NCBI RefSeq assembly: GCF_016102285.1
Contig: NZ_JACFOY010000002.1
Span: 1 to 64,000 of the forward strand
From: Bartonella sp. M0177
Lineage (GTDB): Bacteria > Pseudomonadota > Alphaproteobacteria > Rhizobiales > Rhizobiaceae
Reading direction: 5' to 3'
DNA: 64,000 bases
Part shown: in pieces, positions 21,557 through 30,475 of the stretch
Numbering within the stretch: the first letter of the stretch is position 1
Layout of the letters: the number at the start of each line of letters is the position of its first letter
Program-made: the position numbers and the translations under genes
Notes under the pieces: generated by a model
Seen by the model: only the letters and a program-made list of their open reading frames with translations
The model's database searches: none
Told to the model about the DNA's origin: nothing

Positions 21557-23560
21557 ATGGCGAATTTCGCAGGTTTGTTAAAAAAAACGATTGATGCTCA
21601 GGAAAATCCGACACCGGAATTGCGGGCGCGGGTTTATGCCCGTGCTCGTGAAACTGTCGTGCGGAAACTTGCCGAAACTAATGTTTCTCCAAGTGTCGCC
21701 GAAGCACAACTTCAGGCACTTGATGACGCGATCAAAAGTGTTGAAGCCGATTATGTCGCTGTCGAACAGGAGCTTCTTTCAAATATTCTGGTCAAAAAAC
21801 CGGAGGAGCAATCTTCAATTCCGCTCAATCCGGTTTCACCATCTGACAAACTTTCAAGACATGAGCCGGAACCGGAAATACAGGAATCCGGAATGGGAAA
21901 ATCGGAATTCGGGGAATCCGGTTTAAAAGCGCCCGAAAAGACTGCCCCATCAACCGCTCCAATATTTCCTGCCGGAAACAATGCTGATAATCCTGGCAGG
22001 CTTGGTGGCGAAGCTTCGAATAAGACTGGTGAACAAACTGCTTTAGAGCCGGAAACAGGCTCATCCGCCGCCGTTGAAATCGGGCGGACACAGAATTTTG
22101 AAAGGAATAATCATCACACTTCCGGTCATCCGGTCGGAAACGAAGATAATAATGGTGATGTCCGTGAAGGAGCACCTGCTTTTTCTCGAAAGTCGGTTTT
22201 TGAGCACGACAAAACACCGCTTTCAACCGATTATGAAAGGGAACAAAAGCTCCAAGAGGGTGAGGCAGCTCATTCCAGTTTCCATCAACAAGTACCGGAT
22301 GCCGAACCGGTCAATATGGAAGATATTATAGCTGCCGAAAAAGAGGCTGAAAAGGAAAAGGCTGAACAAGAACTCCAGTCAGCAAAGGCCTTGGGCAATA
22401 ATCAGCAAAACGGTGATTATGATATTGTTTCCGATATATTTGTACAGGCCGCTCGCCGTACAGAGAGGCGCGCCGCACGAAAGAAGGCAATTGTCATCGG
22501 CTTATCAAGTGCTGTGGTGATTATTGTTGTTGTTGGTGTTCTTTTGACAGCCTGGTCATTTCTTTCAGGCCGGAACAAGTCACATGACGCGGAACAACAT
22601 GTCGCCGGAAATACGAACGCAAACGAGTTGCCGAAAGAAAAATTCACCCAGCGTTTGCTGGCTGACGGTAGTGAGGTTGACGAAGGGCCGGCGCAAAGCC
22701 CGATGAAGCCCGGCGAGGGAACATCAACATCGGCCGGAACATTAGACGCAACAACGCCGCAAGAACAACCCGGCGAAGCAACTTTTTATCAAGCGCGTAC
22801 CGATCAACAGGATGAAAAAGTAGAGACCGGTAAAGTTCAATGGTCGATTGTCAAAGACAAAGCCAATTCGCAAGGTCCGGAAGAAATTGCGGTGCGCGGC
22901 AATGTGACAATTCCCGACGAGAAGCTTTCTTTGAGGTTGACTCTTAGGCGCAACACCGATCCATCTTTGCCTGCTGCCTATCTCATCGAGGCGATATTTA
23001 TCGTTCCGGATGATTTTGAAGGCAAGGCGATTGATAATGTGCATGAATTGACATTCAAGGACAGTGAACAGGCGCCCGGCCAACAGCTAACCGGTACTGT
23101 CGAAGCAAAAATCGACGATGATTTCTTTCTCTTTGCGTTAAGCGGGGCAAATCCGTTCCGTGATCGCAATTTACAACTTATGAAACAATTGGGATGGATC
23201 CGGCTTGTCATTACCGATAAAAACAAACGGGTTTCGGAACTGACTTTTTCAAAAGGGCCAAACGGGGAAGCTGTTTTTAATCAGGTTATTGATAGCTGGC
23301 TGAACCAGAACAATAAACCCACTCTATATGATCAGAAGCAGACTTCGGACAAAGAAAATTCATCTGCTCCATCTGGTGATAATGCGGAAAATAATAATGC
23401 CTTGCCACAAGACAATCCGGAAAACGACGGACAAAGTGGCGATAATGCGGACGTAAATTCTGCAAGCCCCACAAATGCAACGCAAGCACCAGAGAGCGGC
23501 GGGCAAAATTCTACCAATGACGATCAATCCGGCGATGCCGGTGAAGAAGACACCGAATAG
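21557..23560 (+). CDS. Large single-span membrane protein with disordered flanks, function unknown
   Basis: A protein of about 667 residues with a small folded-looking N-terminus (MANFAGLLKKTIDAQ to about 80, helical, including RARVYARARETVVRKL). A long low-complexity linker rich in E, P, N and Q runs to about 300. One membrane span follows at roughly 311-336 (AIVIGLSSAVVIIVVVGVLL). A beta-rich globular part with WSIVKDKAN and RLTLRRNTDPSLPAAYLIEA lies beyond it, and the tail is very rich in N, D, S and G. Similar N-termini occur in hypothetical proteins of rhizobial relatives, as far as I recall. The topology implies an outside C-terminal domain. Earlier annotations sometimes give such proteins CheA-like names; I see no kinase motif. 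Start chosen at the ATG with the conserved N-terminus; a GTG at 21539 is also in frame. Confidence 0.72.
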   Translation: MANFAGLLKKTIDAQENPTPELRARVYARARETVVRKLAETNVSPSVAEAQLQALDDAIKSVEADYVAVEQELLSNILVKKPEEQSSIPLNPVSPSDKLSRHEPEPEIQESGMGKSEFGESGLKAPEKTAPSTAPIFPAGNNADNPGRLGGEASNKTGEQTALEPETGSSAAVEIGRTQNFERNNHHTSGHPVGNEDNNGDVREGAPAFSRKSVFEHDKTPLSTDYEREQKLQEGEAAHSSFHQQVPDAEPVNMEDIIAAEKEAEKEKAEQELQSAKALGNNQQNGDYDIVSDIFVQAARRTERRAARKKAIVIGLSSAVVIIVVVGVLLTAWSFLSGRNKSHDAEQHVAGNTNANELPKEKFTQRLLADGSEVDEGPAQSPMKPGEGTSTSAGTLDATTPQEQPGEATFYQARTDQQDEKVETGKVQWSIVKDKANSQGPEEIAVRGNVTIPDEKLSLRLTLRRNTDPSLPAAYLIEAIFIVPDDFEGKAIDNVHELTFKDSEQAPGQQLTGTVEAKIDDDFFLFALSGANPFRDRNLQLMKQLGWIRLVITDKNKRVSELTFSKGPNGEAVFNQVIDSWLNQNNKPTLYDQKQTSDKENSSAPSGDNAENNNALPQDNPENDGQSGDNADVNSASPTNATQAPESGGQNSTNDDQSGDAGEEDTE

Positions 23561-24051
23561 CCGTTTGATCACTTGAAAACGGCTTGCCGAATGCGAAGTA
23601 ATGCCGTTGGACTTGTTTGCATTGGTTACCAATGCTTCGGGAAAAGAGCGGGGTCGTGAAGTGCGGTATCTCGCAAGAACAACCGTGTAATAAAGCTCAT
23701 CGGCGATTGCCTTTTCATAGTCTTCTCGGGGGGGGAGGAGCAAAAATATGTGCAGGAAAAACGGTAGCAGTTAAAAAGCTGGCTGACCAAAATTTTTGCT
23801 CGCGGTCTAACAAAAAATAATCGAATGCCGGAACGGGCGTCGATCAAACTCCTGATACCTCATTAAAAAGAAGATTGGCAGAAAAACCTTGCCGATATGC
23901 GGGAGATCAAAATATCGCTGAGCCGAACGCGTTGAATAGAAACCGATATGTTCAAGTTTTTCGAAAACTTCGTAAAAGAACCGGACATTCCTATCAAGCC
24001 GCTTTCTGTCACGAAATTTTTAAAAGCCAAAAAAGGAATAGGAAAATGAGA

Positions 24052-24073
24052 AAAAGGCTCTTTCGAGCCTTTT
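24052..24073 (-). terminator. Probable intrinsic terminator downstream of rpoH
   Basis: AAAAGGCTC, loop TTTC, GAGCCTTTT gives a 9-bp stem. On the minus strand it is followed by TTTCTCATTTTC, and on the plus strand by GATTTTATTTTTTT, so it may stop transcription from both sides. It lies about 130 bases past the rpoH stop. Confidence 0.6.
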
Positions 24074-24177
24074 GATTTTATTTTTTTGAGGTTTCGCAAG
24101 AATTGATTTTTTTGTTTCGTCCAAAATTCTTGCTGTTCCACCAGCAAAATTTCACGTTATGCAATCAACTGTCGACA

Positions 24178-24201
24178 ATAACCGGAATGCTTTCCGGTTA
24201 T
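24178..24201 (-). terminator. Stem-loop directly after the rpoH stop
   Basis: ATAACCGGAA (24178-24187), loop TGCT, TTCCGGTTAT (24192-24201) forms a perfect 10-bp hairpin that begins two bases beyond the rpoH stop codon. On the minus strand only TTGTCG follows, which is weak for a terminator. It may protect the mRNA end or act with the second hairpin at 24052. Confidence 0.5.
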
Positions 24202-24203
24202 GT

Positions 24204-25133
24204 TTATTTGTTTGCCGCAGGTGCAAGTTTTTTGGGCGTGGTTGGCAGCAGAGCATGTTTCTGCGCAATGGCTTCAGCTCTCACAGCGTTTTGCACTTTC
24301 TCGAAAGCGCGTACTTCAATTTGACGAACACGTTCGCGGCTAATGCCAAATTCTGTCGAAAGTTCTTCAAGAGTGACCGGATCGTCCGACAAACGGCGGG
24401 CTTTAAAAATCCGTTTCTCACGATCATTGAGACCTTCCATTGCTTTTTCAAGCATGGCACGGCGATTTTCAAGCTCGTCTTCTTCAATCAGCAATTGCTC
24501 CTGACTGCTTGAATCATCAACGAGCCAATCCTGCCATTCTCCGCTTTCACCTTCACTCGCACGGATTGGCGCATTAAGTGACGTGTCGCCTGACAAGCGC
24601 CGGTTCATCGAAATGACATCATCTTCGCTGACATTAAGACGGGTTGCAATTTCCTTGACCTGTTCGGGGTTAAGGTCGCCATCATCCAAAGCCTGAATCT
24701 TGCTTTTGACTTTTCTCAAATTGAAAAACAGGCGCTTCTGATTGGCCGTGGTGCCCATTTTTACAAGGCTCCACGAACGCAAAACATATTCCTGAATAGA
24801 GGCTTTGATCCACCACATAGCATAAGTGGCAAGCCTGAAGCCACGTTCCGGTTCAAACCGTTTGACGGCCTGCATCAGTCCGACATTGCCTTCGGAAATA
24901 ACTTCACCGATTGGCAGACCATAGCCACGATAACCCATTGCAATTTTTGCAACGAGTCTTAAATGACTGGTAACGAGTTTATGAGCTGCCTTCGGGTCGT
25001 TATGCTCGCGGTAACGTTTCGCAAGCATATATTCTTCCTGTGGCTCCAGCATAGGAAACCGGCGTATCTCTTCCAGATAGCGGGTAAGTCCCCCATCACC
25101 GTTAGCAACTGATGGTAAATTTGTCTGGGCCAT
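24204..25133 (-). CDS. rpoH: Heat-shock sigma factor RpoH (sigma-32)
   Basis: A 309-residue sigma-70 family factor. Region 2 shows RLVAKIAMGYRGYGLPIGE and FRLATYAMWWIKASIQEYVL; the RpoH box QKRLFFNLR, which marks this subfamily, follows at about 132-140. Region 4 has the helix-turn-helix TLEELSTEFGISRERVRQIE. It should direct RNA polymerase to heat-shock promoters. The ATG at 25133 has GGAGGG eight bases upstream. A TATAAT-like box (minus strand, 25162-25167) stands about 30 bases before the start, without a convincing -35 element. The gene next to it, rluD, is read in the same direction behind it. Confidence 0.95.
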   Translation of the reverse strand: MAQTNLPSVANGDGGLTRYLEEIRRFPMLEPQEEYMLAKRYREHNDPKAAHKLVTSHLRLVAKIAMGYRGYGLPIGEVISEGNVGLMQAVKRFEPERGFRLATYAMWWIKASIQEYVLRSWSLVKMGTTANQKRLFFNLRKVKSKIQALDDGDLNPEQVKEIATRLNVSEDDVISMNRRLSGDTSLNAPIRASEGESGEWQDWLVDDSSSQEQLLIEEDELENRRAMLEKAMEGLNDREKRIFKARRLSDDPVTLEELSTEFGISRERVRQIEVRAFEKVQNAVRAEAIAQKHALLPTTPKKLAPAANK

Positions 25134-25300
25134 AAAGCACCCTCCTTTAGCGCGTTCTCCCATTATAGGCGAAAACGAAAAATATCCTTTTCCGATCAGG
25201 ATGTAACAAGCACATTACACCTTCTATATGGCCTTTTTAAGAAATATGCGGATGTCCGGTTGACGTTCAATCAAACAAACCCGCCAAAGCCAGAATAGTT

Positions 25301-26299
25301 TCACCTAAATTTCCGAAATGCCCCGATAAGTTCGAGCATATCAGTTGGCAGGCTGCTCGTAAAGCGCATGATTTTTCCGGTAGAGGGATGTTCGAAGACA
25401 AGTGTCGCAGCATGGAGCGCTTGACGCGGGAAAAGAGCGACGATTGTTTTCAAGTCATCGGGCAACATATTGGCTTTTGTCTTGAAAGCACTGCCATAAA
25501 CCTGATCGCCGACAAGCGGGTGGCCAATGTGAGCCATATGCACACGGATCTGGTGTGTACGTCCTGTTTCCAATCGGCATTCAATCAGACTTGCAATCGC
25601 TTCCTTTTCATTTGTTTTCCCGAAAGACTCCAATAATTGATAATGTGTTATTGCGTGACGGGCATCCATCTGGGTGGGCGAAACAACGGCTCTTTTTATA
25701 CGATCCCGTGAGGAACGCCCGAGATAGGTGTCAACGACACCGGCCTTTTGTGACAAAGCGCCCCACACAACAGCCTGATAGCTGCGTTCGAGAGGGCCTT
25801 GCCGGCCATGATCAGCAAACTGGCGGCTTAAAACATTATGAGCATGGTCATTTTTGGCAACAACCATAACACCGCTTGTATCCTTGTCGAGGCGGTGCAC
25901 GATTCCTGGACGTTTGACGCCCCCGATGCCCGAAAGCGATGAACCGCAGTGGTAGATCAGGGCGTTAACCAGTGTTCCTGTCTCGTTGCCATTGCCGGGA
26001 TGGACAACAAGGCCTGCCGGTTTGTTGATAACTATAAGATCATCATCTTCATAGAGAATATCAAGGTCTATTGCTTCTCCCCGTGGTTGTGCGGCAACGG
26101 GTTCCGGCAAAGAAACTTCAATCGAATCGCCGGTTTTTAACCGCGTTTTCGGTTCGCGTATAACAAGTTGATTTATTTTCAACTGTCCTTCACGAATGAG
26201 AGCTTGAAGACGCGAACGCGACATTTCAGGACAATTCTTTGCCAGCCATTGATCGACGCGTTGACCTTCGGCCGTGCCATCACTTACCAGTCTGATCAA
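25301..26299 (-). CDS. rluD: RluD-family 23S rRNA pseudouridine synthase
   Basis: A 332-residue enzyme that should change uridines to pseudouridine in 23S rRNA helix 69 or a similar site. An S4-like RNA-binding domain fills the N-terminus (VDQWLAKNCPEMSRSRLQALI). The catalytic domain carries HRLDKDTSG, with the essential aspartate, and later the family motifs RTHQIRVHMAHIGHPLVGD. The start is a TTG at 26299 with AGGG upstream; no better start is in frame. The 5' part of this gene is repeated about 2.2 kb away as a decayed copy. The assignment as RluD rather than RluC or another RluA-family member rests on the gene neighbourhood with rpoH and overall look. Confidence 0.9.
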   Translation of the reverse strand: MIRLVSDGTAEGQRVDQWLAKNCPEMSRSRLQALIREGQLKINQLVIREPKTRLKTGDSIEVSLPEPVAAQPRGEAIDLDILYEDDDLIVINKPAGLVVHPGNGNETGTLVNALIYHCGSSLSGIGGVKRPGIVHRLDKDTSGVMVVAKNDHAHNVLSRQFADHGRQGPLERSYQAVVWGALSQKAGVVDTYLGRSSRDRIKRAVVSPTQMDARHAITHYQLLESFGKTNEKEAIASLIECRLETGRTHQIRVHMAHIGHPLVGDQVYGSAFKTKANMLPDDLKTIVALFPRQALHAATLVFEHPSTGKIMRFTSSLPTDMLELIGAFRKFR

Positions 26300-26388
26300 A
26301 TGAAGCCCTATCGACGTTTAAAGTTTACGAAATTGAGCCGCTCCGGCAAGAGGAAATGTTCCCTTTGCCGGGACAGATCATCATTATA

Positions 26389-27819
26389 TTACCATTCAGA
26401 GATGGCTTTTGTATCAAGAAATTGCTTGATTCCCCAGATACTACCTTCACGGGCATGGCCGGAATATTTGACACCACCGAAGAAGCTTTCCTTCGGCAAG
26501 CTCTTACCGTTAACTTCAACCATGCCGGAACGCAAGGCCGTTGCAACGCGGTGGCATTTTTCCTTGTCGCCGGATTGGACATAGTTCGTCAGCCCATAAT
26601 CCGTGTCATTGGCCATTGCTATCGCTTCTTCTTCACTGTCAAAAGGAATCATCGACAGAACCGGCCCGAAAATTTCCTGACGGAAAATTCTCATAGCCGG
26701 TTTGACATCGGCAAAAACGGTCGGGCGGACAAAATAGCCGCGCTTGAAACCGTCAGCCAAGCCCGTTCCACCGGCAATAAGCGTTGCACCCTCGTCGATA
26801 CCCGATTGGATAAGGCCTTGGATTTTGTCAAACTGGGCTTTTGATACGACCGGTCCCAAATGGTCTCCGCGCTCGCTTGCAACAGCAAGTTTGACATTAT
26901 TTGCTACTTCTTTAGCAATTTTCTTGGCTTTTTCATAAATGGAACGCTCGACAAACATACGGGTTGGTGCATTGCAGCTCTGGCCGCTATTGTTGAAGCA
27001 GGCCAGAACGCTCCATTTGATAGCATCTTCACGGGCATCGGCAAAAACCAGATTGGCTCCTTTACCACCAAGCTCCAGATCAACATGTTTTAATGTGTCG
27101 GAAGCATTTTTGGAAATTGCTTTGCCAACGCGGGTAGAACCGGTAAAGCTTATCATAGCAATGTCCGGATGGCCGGAAAGACATGTTCCAACACCCGCAC
27201 CATCACCATTGACAAGGTTGAACACACCCTTGGGAAGACCCGCCTCATCAATAATATCGGCATATAATAGGCCGGAAAGCGGAGCAATTTCAGAAGGCTT
27301 CAAGACCATCGTACAACCGGCAAGCAATGCCGGAATAACCTTCAGGTTGATCAGGTTCATTGGCCAGTTCCATGGCGTAATGAGACCGACGACACCGACC
27401 GGTTCATATTGAAGCGCACTATCTTTATGACCTTTTACAAGATCGGTCTTAAAAGAAAAATGCTTGAAACTATCAATAAAGCCTTCGATAAAGTAAGCGC
27501 CGCCTCCCACTTGTTGTTCCAAGGCCATATCGATGGGGGCACCCATTTCGGTTGAAATGGCTTTTGCCATTTCACCTCTGCGCCGGTTATAGATGGCCAA
27601 TATTTTTTCAACAAAAGCTAAACGCTTTTGCGGGTCGGTGTGCTTCCATCCCTCAAAGGCTGCTTTTGCAGCTGCAACTGCACGATCGACATCCTTTGAC
27701 GTGCCATTGCTGATGACAGCACAAGCTTCTTCCGTGGACGGGTCAATTACTTTGAGGTCATGTGCCTCGACAGGTTCAACCCAGGCGCCATTTATATAAA
27801 ATTTGCGTTTATCTAACAT
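26389..27819 (-). CDS. NAD(P)-dependent aldehyde dehydrogenase, copy A
   Basis: A 476-residue aldehyde dehydrogenase of undefined substrate. The catalytic cysteine sits in NNSGQSCNAPTRM, the general-base glutamate in LELGGKGANLVF, the cofactor-binding part in TPWNWPMN and FTGSTRVGKAI, and the conserved EIFGPVLS further on. The protein looks fully functional. The start at 27819 (MLDKRKFYINGAW) matches its twin; the open frame goes ten codons further up. It shares the length and most residues with copy B, but differs in a cluster around the segment GGGAYFIEGFIDSFKHF, where six of about 26 positions change. That lies near the substrate entrance in related enzymes. It precedes rluD on the minus strand by 90 bases. 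Confidence 0.93.
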   Translation of the reverse strand: MLDKRKFYINGAWVEPVEAHDLKVIDPSTEEACAVISNGTSKDVDRAVAAAKAAFEGWKHTDPQKRLAFVEKILAIYNRRRGEMAKAISTEMGAPIDMALEQQVGGGAYFIEGFIDSFKHFSFKTDLVKGHKDSALQYEPVGVVGLITPWNWPMNLINLKVIPALLAGCTMVLKPSEIAPLSGLLYADIIDEAGLPKGVFNLVNGDGAGVGTCLSGHPDIAMISFTGSTRVGKAISKNASDTLKHVDLELGGKGANLVFADAREDAIKWSVLACFNNSGQSCNAPTRMFVERSIYEKAKKIAKEVANNVKLAVASERGDHLGPVVSKAQFDKIQGLIQSGIDEGATLIAGGTGLADGFKRGYFVRPTVFADVKPAMRIFRQEIFGPVLSMIPFDSEEEAIAMANDTDYGLTNYVQSGDKEKCHRVATALRSGMVEVNGKSLPKESFFGGVKYSGHAREGSIWGIKQFLDTKAISEW

Positions 27820-28124
27820 ATTTATCCTTTTAAAGCCCACGCAGGGCAATTTTTATCGGCTCTTCTTTTTCCCGAAGCCCCAAGATGTCCATATTGGAAA
27901 AACGTCTGTCGTTCGAAAAATGGAAGAGCCGGCATTTCCGTGCAAACGGCTTTTTAAAAATACGATTGCCCCTATTATTTAAAATGCGATCGTAGCTATT
28001 AAAGTGTTGTCATTTATTTTTTTAAAAAGTCGCGAGAAGACAAGACTCAAGAAAGCCCTGTTGAAACACTATAAATCCAATAAGTTTTGAACGCTCTTAT
28101 AAGCCGAACGATCTTTTAAAGAGA
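27820..28124 (-). promoter_or_regulatory. Upstream region of aldehyde dehydrogenase copy A
   Basis: Non-coding stretch of about 300 bases with likely promoter elements. Part of it (about 27960-28110) is recognisable again upstream of copy B (about 30225-30390), including TTATTTAAAAT and ATAAGCCRAACG. The shared parts mark retained control signals or simply the common origin. No operator could be picked with confidence. Confidence 0.4.
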
Positions 28125-28518
28125 GCCAATATCGGAAAGCGAAAAACCGGACGAGTAGACCACGGCATTGACCATTGTTCCGGTCTCGTTCCCGTTGTCG
28201 GGATGGATAACAAGGCCTGCCGGTTTGTTGATAACTAAAAGATCATCATCTTCATAGAAAAATATCACGGTTTATTGCTTCTCGTTGCAAGTGTGCAGTA
28301 ACGGGTTATGGCAAAGAAACCTCAATCGAATCTCCGATTTTCAATCGGGTTTTTGGTCCTAAAATCAAATTTTGATTGATTTTCAACGGCCCTTCACGGA
28401 TGAGCGTTTAAAGACGCGCGCGACATTTCCAACAATTTTAGCTTCTGACAATTTTTCGTCAGCCATTGGCCGATATGTTGACCCTCGGTCGTGTCATCAC
28501 TTACCGGTCTGATCAAAT
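28125..28518 (-). pseudogene. Decayed 5' fragment of rluD
   Basis: Minus-strand sequence that matches the first third of rluD. From the equivalent TTG start it reads MIRPVSDDTTEGQ, against MIRLVSDGTAEGQ in the intact gene. It then gains extra codons before an ATGTCGCGC block, loses the frame and meets TGA. Further on, nucleotide similarity continues (for example AGGCCTGCCGGTTTGTTGAT) to about 28125, where the copy ends inside the gene. No product is expected. It is the left part of duplication copy B and proves that the duplication carried a piece of rluD along with the neighbouring gene. Confidence 0.88.
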
Positions 28519-28602
28519 TTTATTCTGCTCACATGCAAAAGTCATAAATTTGCATTTCCGGCAAAAAGGAAACGGCTTTTTGCCGGAAAGAGTAATCTTG
28601 TT

Positions 28603-30033
28603 TTACCACTCGGAAATGGCTTTGGTGTCAAGAAATTCCTTGATTCCCCAGATGCCACCTTCACGGGCATGGCCGGAATATTTGACGCCGCCGAAATAGC
28701 TTCCTTTCGGCAAGCTCAAACCGTTGACTTCAACCATGCCGGACCGCAATGCCGTTGCAATACGGTGACATTTTTCCTTGTCTTCGGATTGGACATAGTT
28801 CGTTAAGCCATAATCGGTATCACTCGCCATAGCCAAGGCTTCTTCTTCTGTATCAAAAGGTATCATCGACAGAACCGGCCCGAAAATTTCTTCACGGAAA
28901 ATTCTCATATTCGGTTTGACATCGGCAAAAACAGTCGGGCGGACAAAATAGCCATGATTGATACCTTCGGGCAGACCCGTTCCACCGGCGATAAGCGTTG
29001 CACCTTCGTCGATACCCGATTGGATAAGGCCTTCAATCTTGTCAAATTGTGCTTTCGATACAACCGGTCCCAAATGGTTTCCGTGTTCGCTTGCCACAGC
29101 AAGTTTGACATTATTTGCTACTTCTTTTGCTGTTTTTTTGGCTTTTTCATAAATGGAACGCTCGACAAACATACGCGTCGGTGCATTGCAGCTCTGACCG
29201 CTATTATTGAAACACCTTAAAACGCTCCATTTGACAGCATCTTCACGGGCATCGGCGAAAACCAGATTGGCCCCCTTGCCGCCAAGTTCCAGTCCTACAC
29301 GTTTCAGTGTATCGGCTGCATTTTTGGAAATTGCCTTACCTGCGCGGGTGGAACCGGTAAAGCTTATCATGGCAATGTCCGGATGGCCGGAAATACATGT
29401 TCCAACACCGGCACCATCACCATTGACGAGATTGAACACACCCTTCGGAACCCCGGCCTGATCGATAATATCGGCAAATAATAAAGCGGAAAGCGGGGCA
29501 ATTTCCGATGGCTTCAAAACCATGGTACAACCGGCGAGCATTGCCGGAATGACCTTCAAAGTAATCTGGTTCATTGGCCAGTTCCATGGCGTAATGAGAC
29601 CGACGACGCCGACCGGTTCATATTGTAGCGCACTATCCTTATGACCTTTGACGAGATCGGTCTGAAAAGAAAAATGCAAAAAGCTATCAATGAAAGTTTC
29701 GATATGGCGAGCACCGGCTCCAACCTGTTGTTCAATAGCCATATCAATAGGCGCACCCATTTCGGTTGAAATGGCTTTTGCCATTTCGCCTTGGCGCTGG
29801 TTATAGATAGCCAATATTTTTTCAACAAAGGTTAAACGCTTTTGCGGGTCGGTGTGCTTCCATCCGTCAAAGGCGGCTTTTGCAGCTGCAACTGCACGAT
29901 CAACATCTTTTGATGTGCCATTGCTGATGACAGCACAAACTTCTTCGGTTGAAGGATTAATCACCTCGAGGTCGTGCGCTTCGACAGGCTCGACCCAGGC
30001 GCCATTTATATAAAATTTGCGTTTCTCTAACAT
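28603..30033 (-). CDS. NAD(P)-dependent aldehyde dehydrogenase, copy B
   Basis: Twin of the 26389-27819 gene, also 476 residues, starting MLEKRKFYINGAW and ending DTKAISEW. Catalytic cysteine (NNSGQSCNAPTRM), glutamate (LELGGKGANLVF) and the EEIFGPVLS motif are intact. Differences from copy A include GAGARHIETFIDSFLHF in place of GGGAYFIEGFIDSFKHF, an arginine before CFNNSG, and PEGINHG in place of ADGFKRG, so the pair may have different substrates or regulation. The substrate is unknown; with proline and polyamine genes in the region, amino-aldehydes are a guess only. The rluD fragment lies just downstream. Confidence 0.93.
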   Translation of the reverse strand: MLEKRKFYINGAWVEPVEAHDLEVINPSTEEVCAVISNGTSKDVDRAVAAAKAAFDGWKHTDPQKRLTFVEKILAIYNQRQGEMAKAISTEMGAPIDMAIEQQVGAGARHIETFIDSFLHFSFQTDLVKGHKDSALQYEPVGVVGLITPWNWPMNQITLKVIPAMLAGCTMVLKPSEIAPLSALLFADIIDQAGVPKGVFNLVNGDGAGVGTCISGHPDIAMISFTGSTRAGKAISKNAADTLKRVGLELGGKGANLVFADAREDAVKWSVLRCFNNSGQSCNAPTRMFVERSIYEKAKKTAKEVANNVKLAVASEHGNHLGPVVSKAQFDKIEGLIQSGIDEGATLIAGGTGLPEGINHGYFVRPTVFADVKPNMRIFREEIFGPVLSMIPFDTEEEALAMASDTDYGLTNYVQSEDKEKCHRIATALRSGMVEVNGLSLPKGSYFGGVKYSGHAREGGIWGIKEFLDTKAISEW

Positions 30034-30475
30034 AATCTATCCCTTTAAGTCCTCGTCATGTGATTTTATACCTCTTTTCATTCTATCCAAAGCAATAAGA
30101 CGTATAGATTGCCAAAACTTTTTGTCATTGGAAAATTTACGGGGAAAAAACCGACGGGGGAAAACTGATGGGGGAATGGACGGGGCAAAATAGCCAAGGA
30201 AAAAGCGAGTGCAACAGGTGTTTAGAAACACGATCGCACTGATTATTTAAAATACGATCATACTTGTTAAAACCGGCATTGTTCGGTTTCTTGAAACTGG
30301 CGGAAGACAAGACCAATGAAAGCAATGTTGCCGCAATAAAAATCTGGCAGCCCCGACCAGTCCTACCCGAACGGTTTTATAAGCCAAACGGTTTTATAAA
30401 AGGGCGCGTTTAAAAAGCCGCATTTTGAACAGTAAGTTTTTCGAGCTTTTTCGGCCATTGTTTTCCAAAAGCTCT
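30034..30475. other. Upstream region of copy B and spacer
   Basis: About 440 bases. The part up to about 30405 belongs to duplication copy B and is partly alike with the upstream region of copy A. It includes the motif CGAACGGTTTTATAAGCC and a near repeat AAACGGTTTTATAAAAG at 30380-30410. No gene is supported; short minus-strand frames here lack starts and known sequence. Confidence 0.5.

Larger units (their letters stand above)
23561..24203. other. Intergenic region between convergent genes
   Basis: About 640 bases between the 21557-23560 gene and rpoH, which point toward each other. A stem AGCCGTTT (23559-23566)/AAACGGCT (23577-23584) follows the first gene directly but lacks a T-tract. 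A run of eight G lies at 23728-23735. A minus-strand frame here has coding-like composition but no recognisable product. Two stem-loops near rpoH are listed separately. Confidence 0.45.
25922..28124. repeat. Tandem duplication, copy A
   Basis: First of two adjacent units of about 2.2 kb that share the same order: 5' third of rluD, a 90-base spacer, an aldehyde dehydrogenase gene and its upstream region. Matching landmarks are ACAACAAGGCCTGCCGG near 26007 and ATAACAAGGCCTGCCGG near 28208, and TTATTTAAAATGCGATC near 27975 and TTATTTAAAATACGATC near 30243. The joint between the units lies near 28125. Ends are estimates by eye. Confidence 0.85.
28125..30405. repeat. Tandem duplication, copy B
   Basis: Second unit of the tandem repeat with decayed rluD start, aldehyde dehydrogenase copy B and an upstream region. 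Similarity in the coding part is high, also at third codon positions, while the rluD fragment and the upstream region have drifted with many indels. This contrast fits either selection plus recent origin, or gene conversion between the two dehydrogenase genes. Boundaries are estimates. Confidence 0.85.

Noticed and set aside
23728-23735. Run of eight G, with a second one at 56014-56021, as possible phase-variation switches
   Set aside because: Both are in gene-free DNA, not in a coding start or between clear promoter elements, so there is no gene to switch.
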